Assembly (NCBI GenBank): GCA_002118135.1
Contig: BDIU01000118.1
Span: 310,001 to 374,000, forward strand
Length of the DNA: 64,000 bases
Source: Trebouxia sp. TZW2008
Taxonomy: Eukaryota; Chlorophyta; Trebouxiophyceae; Trebouxiales; Trebouxiaceae
Direction of reading: 5' to 3'
How positions within the stretch are numbered: position 1 is the stretch's first letter; each line of letters starts with the position of its first letter. The notes beneath the pieces are model-generated. The model had not been told where the DNA came from. It saw nothing but the letters and a program-made list of their open reading frames with translations, and did no database searches. Below, piece by piece: positions 46,522-58,721 of the stretch. Both the position numbers and the translations under genes were made by a program.

Positions 46522-47589
46522 TCATGTTACGTTGGACCCAGCCGGCCCATTTGATGCATCTGGTTGGTTCAAGCCCATTGTTGGTGGTAGTGGGGACGGC
46601 AGACCCAGCACGCTGGCAATGCTGTTGGCATTCTGTGTCGACAAATGCTGCAGATTGTCAGGCTGCATCATCTGCGTCCACATCAATTGAATTGCCATCA
46701 AACACATCTTCTCTTATTGCAGTTCATGAGCAGTCAACGAGCATGGAACTCAACTCCATCAGTCAAGAAGCGGCTGTTGTGCGACACAGTTGAGGTCAGG
46801 AACAAGAGGGAGTTGTGCTATCCAGGCAAACAGCAGCAGGCTGGACAACTAAGCAGGGCATTACTGCTTGCACATGTAGTGGCACGATGGCTTGCAGGAT
46901 TACCTGGACTTGCAGGAGGCTGTTCTGCACCTGGCCAGGCTGCATCTGCTGGTGCTCTGCCAGACCCTGCAAACACACATAAGTCACGCCAGAATTCCTG
47001 AAAAGACCCCTGCTACAACAGCAACGTCTTTATCGCTGATGACAGCACAATCTAGACTGTGCACACACCGGTTACGCTGATGTACTTACCTGCTGTGGCA
47101 CATTCGACAACAGCAATGGTGGCCAAAATGTGACTTCAGGCCATCACAGCCAGTGGCTAGTGCAGTATGAGCAGCTTATGCTGAACCTCTGATGAGTTGA
47201 ATATGTGCAATGACATCAGTGCTGTACACTGTATTGGGCTGACTGTGCCAATCATCATGAACCAAGATTAGGCACACATCGAAGGCCGCATGAGGACTCA
47301 TTGCAGGTGCAGAAGCTTTGTTTTGATCTTCACACTACATTCTAGGCTGTTGACTGATCTGATTTGATGAACACAATGGCTTTGATTTGCCAAATGCAGC
47401 TTAGTCCGGCTTCAATGTCACACCTGGGTGTGTAAGCCTGCAGAATGCTGCACGCTCAGCTGCCGCTCCAACCCAGTGGACATGTGTTGCATCACCGCCT
47501 GATGCTGATGCTGCTGCTGATTTTGCTGCTGCTGTTGCTGCTGCTGGGGCTGCTGCTGCTGCTGCTGCTGCTGCAAGGCCTGGTTGTGT

Positions 47590-47627
<38 letters not shown>

Positions 47628-50600
47628 AGCAGCCTGATTGTGCTGCAAACTTTCTTGCACCTGAAGCACCACCTTGTAATGTCAGCAGATATATGGCAAG
47701 GCCAATTCTGAAAGCACAGAACAGCAACACAAGCAAATGACAAGCTTTGGGTGCATGGCAACATCCTTGCAGCATGCAGCCAATGTCAGGAAAAATACAC
47801 TGGTCCAGTCACAGGGCAATAGTAGCCTCAAAGTTCCAGACAGAAGCTGTCCTGAGACATGAATAGTTTGCACAGCTCAGAAGAGAATCACTCCGATCCT
47901 AGAATGCATGCGTTCAACTGGGCGCAAGAGTCACCTGCTGTTGCAAACTGCCAATTTGTGAGGTCAGCAGCTGAGAGTGCAGAGCACTGGGCTGTGTAGG
48001 CATCTGAGGCGCCAGCGCCTGAGACTGAATGAGCAGCGTATTTGGCTGCTGCAGCAATGTGCTTTGCGCCTGCATCACGGAAAAGCCATCAACAAATGCA
48101 CTAAGCTGAGCATATTTTGCCCAATGGCTTCACCATGTGCATCAAAATCAACAGGTATGCACCAATTTAGCTACCAAAGTGCAATTGACGCTGCTGCACA
48201 CGTCTTTGTCAGTGCACTTTAAAGCAAGCATTGCATGGTCAGCAAACAAAACTCAGTATCATGCAGAAAGATGTGTCACATCACGACCCAACCAACCAAC
48301 CAAGCAGTCAGTCAGTCTGTACCTCAATCAATCAATCAGTCACTCGCTCACTCACTCAGAAACAATCAATCAGTCCAGCAGTAATTCAACCAGACAACCG
48401 AACAACCAGTCAATCAAAGTATCTGTCTTAGTGGCTTTCTGCTGAGCATCAGTACCTGGCCGGGCACGTGTGTAAGGAAAGTTTGCGAATTTGGCAGCCC
48501 CTGGGAGAAGGCAACGGCCTCAGGGGGCGAGGAGGCCAGCAGAAAGACAGTGCTGGGGTTGGTGGGGGCCTGCAGAGCTGAGTTGGGGGGCTGGGTGAAG
48601 AGCATGTGGTTGGTGGGGGAGCCCCTGTTCAGGGCTGTGCCCATCTGCCCCAACAGACTCCTGCCCTGCAACATGCCATCCGCCTGCTTTCATGTGCATT
48701 GCTTTGTATCCCAAGGGGCCCGCCAAGGACCACTAGTGTTTCACGATGTAAAGCTCAGCCATTAATGGCAATGGCCGGATCATGATCAAGTGCTGCCGCA
48801 TCTTCTGTGTATGAAGTATTGCTGGCAAGCACTGATTGCATGCTGCCATCAACGACAATGACCGGATAATGAGCACGAGCCGCCGCATCTTCTGTATCCT
48901 GAGGTCCTGGGAAGCACTGAACGCATGCTGCCACAGATCCGAACACAACAAATGGGCCTTGCAGCGCAGGGCATGAGCATTGGGCAAGAGCCACTGAGGT
49001 CAGCTACAGTAACCTACATGCTCAAGTGGCTGCCTGCTACATCACAGAGGCATTGCCTACAGAAGGGCCTGCGGAATCGATAAGGTGGGCACTGAGCATG
49101 CTGCCAACATCGCAACTGCTGATCGATCTGCAAGCCTGGCACAGCTACATCACATGCGACACATGTCATGCCTTAACACAAAAGCAGCCAAAGCGTGCAG
49201 CAAAGCGAAGACCCAATCAACACTGGCATGAAGGCCGGAGAAAGGGCAGGAGTGCAGCAAAGCAAAATGAAGGGCAACAGCACAGCAAAGCAAAAGGACG
49301 GGCAAACACACAGTGAAGCAGAAGGAAAAGTCAAACATAGAGCAAAGCAAAAAACATAGGCAGAAATGCGGCAGAGCAAAAGGAAGGGCAAAAGCGCAGC
49401 TAGGCAAAAAGAAGTCAAGAAGTGTAAAGCAAAAAGACGGGCAAAAACACAGCAAAACAACAAAGTCAGCAAAAGCACTGCAAAGCAAAAAGATGGGCAA
49501 AAAGCACAGCAAAGCAAAAAGAAAAGGGTGAACGCACCACAGGGTCAGGGACAAGATTAGCAGCCCGGGAAACAGCAGCAGGCATTTGGGCGGGAATGTC
49601 TGGGTGCAGTGCAGGGTTCTGCAGCTTCAGAGAAGTCTGCACAGAGATCTGCGGCAAAGGCGGTGGAGCAGCAGCAGCAGCAACAGCAGCAGGGAGGGTT
49701 TGTTGGGCAGAGGTGACAGACACCAACTGGGAGAGGGCCGCCTGCTGAGCTGTCACTAGACTGGGAGGATTTGGCACCTGTTACCACACACAGTGTCACA
49801 TGGGTTGCACAAAGAGTTGCTGCAGAGGCGGTGGAGCAGCAGCAGCAGCAACAGCGGCGGGCAGGGTTTGTTGTCCAGAGGTGACAGACATCAACTGGGA
49901 GAGGGCCGCCTGCTGAGCTGTGACCAGACTGGACAGATTGGCCACCTGTCACCACACACAGGGTCACACCTGCTGAAAACACCTCTGATACAAAAAACAA
50001 CCTGCCTGCATGTGCTGTTTTCCAGCAGAAAGGGGGTTGAAGCAACTGTCAGCCCATGAAACTTTGCTTGCAGGTACTGTCCATCTATCCCTTACTGTTT
50101 ATGATCTGAAGCAGACTTAGGATCTGAGCAAGGACCTTGTGCTTGCTGAGTGGTCAATAGCATGCACCAACCTGGAGCAGACACAATGAAGCATGACCGT
50201 GCAGAGCAGCAATGCCTGCTGTAGCCCAGCCTGTCACACAACACACCCTGCAATGCAACACTGATTGCTGCAACCCAGCTATCTGCACAGCAAACCCAGT
50301 TGCCACGCATGTGCCAGACAACGTGCATGCATGTCAGAAGTGCAGAGACAGCGTCTGACTGGCAGGCCAACCTATACAAGCGCATGCCAGTCTACAAGGG
50401 ATGCATGCTACTTGACAAAGTGGCGCATGCCAGTCTAGAAAAGGGGTGCATCTGGTTGACCTGCTACCTACCCAGTGCTCATGCTTCATGGGTTGCGTGC
50501 CAGGAGTGCAGTCAAGGAAGAGCTGCATGCCAATTGACAGAAGTTGTACAGCAGTGTAGGAGGTGGAATTACCTGGTTGACCTGGGGCTGGAGGCCGACG

Positions 50601-53600
50601 TTGATGTGAGAGGTGGCAGCGTGGGCGCACTCCACCTCCAGCTGTTGCGCGTGCGCCTGCAGGTTGTGCGCCTGGAACGCCATGTTCTGCGCCTGCGCCT
50701 GGGCCTGCGCCTGCCACCACCACAACCTTGGTCAGACCCGTCACGACCATTCATGTCATGATGTGCTGTGTTACAACTCCCACCACCACAACATCGTTTA
50801 GTAGCATATGCTGGCTTGCCATTGGCAGCACAACACCCCAGTCAGCACATACTGGATTGCAGACAGCAGCATCACCAAACAATCATGACATACAGGGTTA
50901 CAAAAGCCAATTCAGTACATGTTGGCTTGCAATGCTGTTAGCATTGGAAGCACATGCTTGAATGAGATGCTGATCCATGATCCCAAGTCAAAAGCTTCAA
51001 TAGCTGCGGCTGCAACTACTCCAAACAATAATTCAGCCATGCAACAGCAGCTTGGGGCGGGAGTGCTGACCAAAGCTTCCGGACGTGCCTGAGCTTTGGA
51101 AACCAGGCTGTGGTCAAATTCAGCACTTTGAAAGCTAAGCTACTGCTGCAACTGATTACACGCTGACTCAAGGTTTGCATGCCAACATCAGTTAGGGTAG
51201 GTTAGCTGACCTGTGCATGTGCGTGTGCCTGGGCCTTTGCGGCTAGACTGTGGGCCTGCACAGCCGCCTGCACCTGGGCCTCAGCATGGGCGTGTGCCTG
51301 GGCCTCCAGATTGCTGGCATGCACCGCCACCTGCTGGGCCTCCTGTGCCTCTGCTTGCCCTGCACAACAGCACAGTTTGGCTCAGCATGCAAAGGTCAAG
51401 GACCAACCGCGCCTGAGCTTCCAAATTGCTGGCATGCACGGCCACCTGCTGAACCTCCTGTGCCTCTGCTTGCCCTGCACAACAGTACAGTTTGGCTCAG
51501 CATGCAAAGGTCAGAAACCAATTGCGCTTGAGCCTCCAGATTGCTAGCATGCACCGCCACCTGCTGTGCCTCTGCTTGCCCTGCATACACACTTGCCTCA
51601 GCACGCAAAGCCTCACAACACCACACCTACCCCTCTTAGGCAAGGACTCCTTGCTGTGCACAAGCCTCCAGGTTGCTGAAACGCACCGCCACCTGCTGTG
51701 CCTCATGTGCCTGTGATGCCACCGCATGCACACTTGCCACAACATTCAAATCCTTGCAGCACCAAGCTGCATTGCTTTGCTGGCATCTGCTGTGCCTCAT
51801 GGGCCTTTGATGCCCCTGAATCTACACTTGCCACAACATGCGAACCCTTGCGGCACCAAGCTGCATTGCTTTGCTGGCATGCACCGCCACCTGCTGTGCC
51901 TCATGGGCCTTTGATGCCACCGCATGCACACTTGCCACAACATGCGAACCCTTGCGGCACCAAGCTTCATTGCTTTGCTGGCATGCACTGCCACCTGCGC
52001 TTCCTGTGCCTCTGCTTGCACTGCATACACACTTGCCTCAGCATGCAAAACCTTGCAGCACCAAGCTGCTTGCTTCGCTGGCACGCACTGCCACCTGCTG
52101 TGCCTCAAAAGCCTCTGCGCCCAAATGAAGTTTGGCTCAGCATACAAAGCCTCGCAGCAAGAACGAGTTGTGCATGAGCAAAAGCTGATGCCAAGAAACT
52201 CCTTCCACTGCAACAGACTACGGAGTCAGCACTCTCCTGACAAGATAGCAGGATGTTGGCTTGTGTAGACAATTGACAGAAACCTACATATGGAAAGGAC
52301 ACTGTACAGAGGCAAGCTTGCAAAACCAAGTCGCCATGTCTTGAGACAGGCTTGGTGTTTCAGTAGTTTGATGAGGTGTTGATGTACTGCTGGTTAATGT
52401 TGCAGCGCCAATGCTGCTAGTTGCTGCTCGCAATTAATGCACAGCACCAATGAACCAGTCATGCAGTTGCTCAGCACAGGGGAGACATATCGAAAAAATG
52501 CAGCAGACTTGAAGGTGGGTAGCGTGTGCATTGCAGCCAAATGCTGCTTTCTTGACATTTACCTGAAACAAGCCGCTCATGTATGAGCTGAGAGGAGTGC
52601 AAACATGCTCAAGAAGGCAGCAGATTTGAATTGGTTAGCATATGCTTTGGCTTGCGCCCGTGCTTGATATCATGACATGGCTGCAACACAGCTAGTCATG
52701 TATGTGCTCAGCAAGTGGCAGACATACCAAACAATGCAGCAGACTCGAGACGGGTAGCACTTGCATTACTCTTGGTTGCTGCTTTGCCATGGTTTCAGAC
52801 ATCAGTCATGCATGTGCTCAGCGCGTCATTTGGCCAGCCATACCAAATGAGGCAGCAGACTTGAGGTGGGTAGCGTGAGCATTAGCCTGTGCTTGTGCCT
52901 GGGCATGGGCCTGCGCTTGAGCAGCCAAGTGCTGCGCCTGAGCCTGTGCTTCAGCTTGAGCATGGGCGTGCACATGCGCTTGCGCCTGAAGCAACAAGCA
53001 TCCCACAATTACTTTTTGCATTAGTACTCAACCCCACACCGTCGTACACACATGATGTGAGAGACGAAACCACAGATAACACATCACATGCAACACGCAA
53101 GTTTTGACAATATGAATCACTGAGATGCAGTGTACATTGGGTACTGCGCAGTGGATTGATGCCTATGCAACAGGCGCAAACACCTTAGCAAATTAAGTGT
53201 CATTGAGCCTTAAGTGTCAGCATTACAACAATCAAACAACCACGCATGTTTCAAGAACATTGCAATGGCCATGCCATTGCCCTTGAGTATGGGAGTTTAC
53301 TGACCTGCAGGTTCTGTGCCTCTGCTTGCGCCTCCAAGCTCTGAGCATGAGTGGCCAGGCTCTGGGCCTTGGCAGCCACCTGCTTGTGCGCTGGCTGAGA
53401 TACCGTCTGATAGCTCTGAGCATGCAAGTTCTCAGCATGAGCCTGCAGTGACACATGCTGGTGTATCTGTGATCCTGACTGAGCTTTTGCTGCGTTTGGC
53501 AGTAGCAAAACAATGGATTTGCTTGAACCGTTAATGGTATGATAGCAACTGGCTGGGACACTATCTGATAGCTTTGGGCATGCAAGTAGCATGAGCCTGC

Positions 53601-56600
53601 AGTGACAGAGACTGGGTCTTCTTCAGACTCTCACTGACCTTTCAACAGGCTCAAGCGCAAGGCATGAAGGTGTTGCGTGGTTGCCAGAAATGTCAGCCCA
53701 GTGCTGTAAAGGCAGCAGAGGCAACCAGTATGCTGACTTGCGAACAGGCAGTAAGTTGCCTCTGGCAAGTTGCCTTGCCCTGATTGACATGGAACTAACT
53801 CATGTCAAAGTCATGAAAAGTTTATGTTAGGTTGTTGACAGTGAAAGTCCAACATTCAGCCTGTGCTTGGTCACAGGAAGTCTGATAAGCCTATCAGAAT
53901 TTAGGGCTTGGACCCAGACTAAAAATGTAATTGATTGACTAATGTCGGTGGTCAGTGACAGCAGACATCATACTGATGTCTTTACACAGGCAGAAGGACT
54001 GCTCATGCCTTCTCCAGACCGGGACAGCTTGACAGACCACACTGCTTACTGTACCTTGAGGGTTTGCGCTTGAGCCTTGAGGGTCTCAGAGGCATTTGCC
54101 AGGGCATGCGCTTCCTGTGCCGCCTGGGGGTTCATGTTGGTGCCTGCTTGACCATTCTGGGCAGCACCCAGCTTTGGTGAGGCCACCATCTGCATGGCCT
54201 GGGCATCAATGCCGTTGCTGACCACCAGGGTGCCAGGCTGCACAGCCTGCAGTTGCCAACAGAAACTGAAATGCAGTACAGCCCACAAATGCTGAGAAAT
54301 GCGCTGGCAGTAGATAAAGAAAATCACCAGCTTCAAACACAGAGCCAGACAAGACACCAGCAGTGTTGATCAAAGGAGCAGGCGTGACTGTTTTGAAGTC
54401 AACAGTTACACAGACAGAGTTATGCTTTCCCATTGCATCAAAGCAACATTCCAGCTTCAGGCTAAAAGGGCAAAGCTTGCAGCACTGCTGATGACGACAG
54501 CCACCCAACAGCATCAAGAAGCGCAAGAATGCACACACATAGTGAATCAGCTGCTGCGCTCAACATTGACATGGCGTATTGGCAGGTTGCTCTTCCAGAC
54601 ACCATGCAATATCAGGTGTTTCTACTGATTCAGCCTATCAATTCAGCCTCAGTTTGAGCAAAATTGAAAGCATATGTCAGCAATTGAAGGGTTCACGCAG
54701 AAATGTAAGCAATACTGATGGCCCACATAGTCATCCCAGCTTGCGCTTGCTGGCTTCAATGTGCATAGCTGCATCAGCCTACTTTATGCATTTCAGGGCT
54801 GGCAGGGCTCTCGCATTGTTTAAGGGCACAAACACAGCAAGCTTGGCTATCACGTGCAGTAGACTAGTAGTGATGTCATCTGACTCGTCTGTTGAGACCC
54901 CGGCTAGGTCCTTATGACAGTAATCTGCATCAATAATTTCGTTGCTTGGTCGATTAATTGGTTGCTTGATTGGCTGATTGATCGATTGACTGATTGACAT
55001 GCATATTTGATTTAGTACCTGCTGCGACTGCTGCTGCTGCTGCTCTGCAATTGCCGCCACAACTGCTGTTGTGGCTGCTCCTGATAGATTGGCATTTGGC
55101 AGCGATACAGTATGCACTGCTGAAACATTTGGCACTTGCACGATGACTGGCGAGTTGACCCCTGGCAAGGTGCTGCCAGTCAAAGGATTGCTTGCCAGTG
55201 TGATGCTCCCTGCAGCACCAGGCACAGAGTTGGTATGCTGTGCTGTTGTGCATAGCAGCTCAAAGCAGAAGCTGCTCTGCAGCTGCTGCCTCGACTGCGG
55301 TTGTGGTTGCCCCTGATAGGTTGGCATTCGGCAGGACACTGTGTGCACTGCTGACACGTTGGGCACTTGCATGACGACTGGCGAGTTGACCCCTGGCAGA
55401 GTGCTGCCAGTCAAAGGATTGCTTGCCAGTGTGATGCTGCCTGCAACACCCAGTCTCAGAGATTTACTTTGCTATGCTGTCAAGCGCGGGAGTTTCAAGT
55501 AGGGGCTGCTAGATGCAGGCAGACCTGTGCATGGGTGTTGAGATCACCTCCAGCAGGGTCATGCAACTTCACTAACAAGCGTGTGCATAAAGACAGATGA
55601 GAGGAATGAGTACATGAGTCGATGATAGTAAACACTGAAGGGCAGCACCTGCAAGAGCCTGCTGTCACTGTCAAAGCTGCCTCAGCCCCCATCAAAATCT
55701 CACTAGCAAGCGTAAAAATGCTGAGAGTGGTACAACATTGAACAGAACCTCAGTTGCAGAGGTTCAGGAATTCTGACTAGCAATCATGTAAGTGATGCTC
55801 AATGAGCATGAAAGCACCTGCTAATGCCTGCTGCCTGTCGCTATCAAAGCTGCCTCTGCCCCCGTCAGGATCTGCTTTCAGGGAGAATGGCTGCTGTGCC
55901 ACGAGCTGCATGTGTGAGGGGCTGTTTGACTCCCAGGCTTTCAGCTGTTGCTTCAGATTCTGCATATTCAAGACATACATGCATAAGGCCTGTTGGCTGT
56001 TGTTTCAGATTTTGTACAGGCAACATATACATGCGTGAGACCTTTGGCTGTTGATTCAGATCGTGTCTACACACAGCACGTGCATGGACTGTTGCTTGAG
56101 ATTCTGCATCACAACACACATTCACTAGGCCTTTGGCGTTAGTCTGCATATACAACATTTGCACACATGCAGAATATGCTATGCATCAAAGAGTCTAAGG
56201 ACACCAATGGTTGCATGGGACTGGCACACGTTCAGCAGCAGCTCTTCTTCACCCTGCTGCAAAGAAGGCAAGAGCATAAGAATTGAGTCAAAGCATCATT
56301 GCATAGGATGCCAAGAGTTGAATAGCATTTGCATGGACTAATTTGCAAGCACCATGGGACTTGTCCATGAAAGGGCAGATGACAGAGCTCATCTCTGCAG
56401 CAGTCAACCTGTAGTAGCTGTTCTCTTGCTTCACAATGCTTCCGTACTTCGCCACTGGCAATGCCACGCACAATTTTGGCTAAGGTCAGTCTGCTCTTCT
56501 CCCCTCGCTTGCCCACGCCACCCAGCAAGTGACCAAGCAGCTTGCACTCATCTGCCAGGCGCTTCTCATCAGCTTTGGTCTCAAGCCGCCCACTGAACCT

Positions 56601-56927
56601 GCCTTGCAAGTGGGGCTTGCGAACTTTGTTGCCACCAAGGCGCTTGGTGTTGGAATCGCTGTCATCACCTTCATCGTCGGTCTTATCCTCAACCTCCCGC
56701 ATCTCCTCTGTTTCTCGCACGTGGTCGTCAAGCTCAGCATCTGTACCATCATTGCCATCTGACAGCAGACTGCTCCTGCGCGCTGCACTGCTGGGATTGC
56801 AAAAGACGGGAGGTGGCCCTAGCAATCCTTGCATGTCCAACACTGCTGCTCTGCCTGGAGCTGCTACTGCCAGGTGTGGCTGCTGAGGTCCATGGTGGCT
56901 GCTTTCAGACCGTGAAAGGGTTGACAT
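46522..56927 (-). CDS. Gln/Ala/His-rich low-complexity protein with many repeated exons
   Basis: Start ATG at 56927 (MSTLSRSESSHHGPQQPHLA). The first exon, about 160 residues, has an acidic DDEGDDSDSN segment and a charged helical part ending KLLGHLLGGVGKRGEKSRLT. Further exons on the same strand: about 55980-55800 (QLKAWESNSPSHMQLVAQQP), 55450-55020 duplicated NPLTGSTLPGVNSPV units, 54240-54050, 53000-52870 (AQAHAQAQAQANAHATHL), 50720-50580, 49960-49560 duplicated LVTAQQAALSQL units, 48675-48450, 48070-47940, 47670-47420 with three polyQ runs, and 46707-46522 ending PAGSNVT with a stop. Composition resembles transcription co-regulators or RNA-granule proteins. No folded domain recognised. 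Most introns and the number of genes in this span are unresolved; the 51-52 kb block may be largely noncoding. One gene is inferred from shared strand and composition. Confidence 0.45.
47507..47640 (-). repeat. CAG/CAA repeats encoding polyglutamine
   Basis: On the minus strand, three Gln runs of about 13, 8 and 8 residues separated by HNQAL and P. Mostly CAG codons. In the other frames the same bases give Ala or Ser runs. They lie in a C-terminal exon of the Gln-rich gene. Confidence 0.85.
48286..48420. repeat. Tetranucleotide microsatellite (CAAC/CAGT/CAAT)
   Basis: Runs of CCAACCAACCAA, AGTCAGTCAGTC, CAATCAATCAATCAG and CTCACTCACTCA. Intron of the Gln-rich gene. Confidence 0.85.
49190..49545. 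repeat. Purine-rich tandem repeat, AGCAAAGCAAAAxGAxGGGC
   Basis: About ten degenerate units of 30-40 bp built on CACAGCAAAGCAAAA and GACGGGCAAA. On the plus strand they give a long Lys/Gln-rich frame, on the minus strand a Phe/Cys/Leu-rich one; both are byproducts of composition. Intron of the Gln-rich gene. Confidence 0.8.
49630..49970 (-). repeat. Tandem duplication (about 165 bp) of an exon in the Gln-rich gene
   Basis: Units encode LVTAQQAALSQLVSVTSAQQ and LVTAQQAALSQLMSVTSGQQ, each followed by TLPAAVAAAAAPPPL. Both copies stay open and carry their 3' splice site (GGTGxCAG), so both may be spliced in. Confidence 0.8.
51300..52150 (-). repeat. About eight tandem copies of a 90-115 bp unit
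   Basis: Core on the plus strand GCATGCACCGCCACCTGCTG, followed by TGCCTCxTGxGCCT. On the minus strand the best copies encode EAQQVAVHASNLEAQAQ, as in neighbouring exons, while others have lost frame. Units near 51310, 51424, 51540, 51672, 51780, 51875, 51975 and 52075. The unit includes the GTGC splice-like border. Confidence 0.8.
53310..53610 (-). repeat. Tandem duplication of an exon encoding LHAQSYQTVSQPA
   Basis: Two copies of about 155 bp share TGATAGCT, GCATGCAAGT and AGCATGAGCCTGCAGTGACA. Only the copy near 53330-53450 continues into HKQVAAKAQSLATHAQSLEA. Confidence 0.7.
54935..55005. repeat. Tetranucleotide microsatellite (GATT/GGTT)
   Basis: TTGCTTGGTCGATTAATTGG and GATTGATCGATTGACTGATT, next to the exon border of the Gln-rich gene. 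Confidence 0.8.
55070..55455 (-). repeat. Duplicated 150-bp exon segment, 232-bp spacing
   Basis: Two copies encode AGSITLASNPLTGSTLPGVN then SPVxxQVPNVSAVHTVS. They are over 90 percent alike over most of the length. The copies diverge beyond VHTVS: one continues LPNANLSGAATTAVVAAIAE and a Gln run, the other CRMPTYQGQPQPQ. Confidence 0.85.
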
Positions 56928-58721
56928 TGCTTGGAAGTGTGCAGTGAGGCCAGGCTGCGCAAACTGCTGCGTATAAGTTTTTGTGATGAATTTGTATCAG
57001 CTCTTCAGCCATTGACCTGTGTACGGGCAGGGGCAAGGTCACATTTCGGCTTTGGTCTGGACATTCAAGTCAGCGTAACGGCACAGCCAGACGAGCAAAA
57101 GCTTATAGGCTTGAACGTTTTGTTTTGCGCAGAAACGACTGATGACTGCAAAGGTCGCGTCTTTGACCGGCATAGAGGATACCACCGCTGCAATCTAGTT
57201 GACGTTCGCATTGTGAGCTGTGCTGCCGATTTGCTGAGCGTTCGAAGTTGTGCAAGTCACGTGCTTTGCACAAGGAAACAGGCTAAGTCTATCAGTTATG
57301 GCAACCGGGACGCACCAGCGCGTCTCGAAGCGCTACATCGGTCGCGACGGCCCCAATAGCGCACGCTGTACATCGTTCACAAGGTCCATGCCACCACGGT
57401 CGCTGACCGGTCCAGCGCAACGAGTCAGCTGCGATTCAAACGAAACGATGGTTGAAGTGCAGAGCACTTAAGTTGACGAGATAACACAAAATCTAGAATG
57501 ATTACACGCAACGGATAAAACAGTCCATTGTGAATGACAGCATTACCTGTGCCTGACATCCTGCACGGTACGAACCGGGCCCTGCGGCAGACCGAAAGAA
57601 GTCCGTCAACGGATCCTCTGTGAAGAGCAAGCGGACGGTGATCTGGACAGCAAAGCCAGGCGCTGACTAGGGGGTGACTGTTCTGCTGTGGTACGACCAC
57701 AAAGGTGGTTCTCCCGCATACGAGATGAGGCGCAAGCAGCGGCAGGCCTCAGGTGCTGTTGGAGCGGTCAAAGGCAAAGGCCTTAATTCATAGAAAATCG
57801 GCGGATGTATGCACCCACGTGAGTCACGCAGTCTGAGGTTTTCCAGTTGCCCTTGCCAAATTAGCTGGCCCAATGCGACTACCTCTACACCAGCACAAAA
57901 TTGCAGCCCTCTAGACCAGCTGATTATGCTGTTCTGACCAAAAATATGACGCATTTGCAACATGTTTTGGTCGCACACGATCATGTTTGTGTGCATATGT
58001 ATCGACTTGATCGCTAGGTAAATCATATGCATGACAGTGCAGGAGGCATTAGGGTTTTTGGTGTCTGGGAATCCAACAATACGATTGTTGAAGAGATTAC
58101 CACCCTTTCTCAGGCTTCATCTGTCCCTCACAACTTCTGCAATTCGCTGTGGGTGGGAACGATCGCGACGTGGGCGTGGTACAACGTGAAGCCTTGACTT
58201 GTCCCGCCATAGTTTATATAGTAGCTACCAGCATACGTGTCTGCAATGTTTTACACTGACTTACACCGTGGTCGCTGTCCTCAACTACAATGCGCACTTG
58301 ACAGGCGCAGCAAGCCTTAAGACGACAGAACCAGACAGATGATCTGCAACAACCTTTTGTGTGCATCAAACTTGTACAGGTAGACACGCAAACAGGCCAG
58401 CCAACCGAGCTGACACTGCCCTCTGAAGAAACATGAGCTGTGAGGTGATTTGATCATGCTGAAGAGCAAAAAGTGCACAGCACATCTGCTTGGAATCCAG
58501 AAAAGCCTTGAAGAATGCTCAACCTTGACAAAGTTGGTTGCAAATAAATACCAATAGCACAAAGATCTAGACTTGCGCACTTGCCATTAGATATGACTAC
58601 TTATTAAAGCTGGCAGCATTTGCAATTTAAAAAATCTCTTCTGCTAATGATACAATGCCATGGATGACTGCTGCTTTTTGAATGGCCTGAGACATTAAGT
58701 GAAAGGACAGGAGCCGTAAAG
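56928..58721. other. 1.8-kb intergenic region
   Basis: Between the start of the Gln-rich gene and the stop of UTP11, both minus. The part at 56930-57470 is richer in CG and probably the promoter and 5' UTR of the Gln-rich gene. A 57-codon plus-strand ORF (57298-57471, MATGTHQRVSKRYIGRDGPN) has no recognised motif. Nothing else seen. Confidence 0.35.

Noticed and set aside
46560..46580. GGTTCAAGCCC resembling a tRNA B box
   Set aside because: No acceptor stem, anticodon arm or A box fits around it, and it lies in the last exon of the Gln-rich gene.
49150..49560. Long Lys-rich and Phe/Cys-rich frames on both strands
   Set aside because: Products of a purine-rich tandem repeat in an intron; no start context, no conservation signal.
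51300..52150. Regularly spaced repeats resembling a CRISPR array
   Set aside because: Units diverge, spacers are not unique, reading frames fit a coding repeat, and the window is eukaryotic.
57298..57471. 57-codon ORF MATGTHQRVSKRYIG
   Set aside because: Too short and unrecognised, in what is probably a promoter region; kept only as a remark on the intergenic region.
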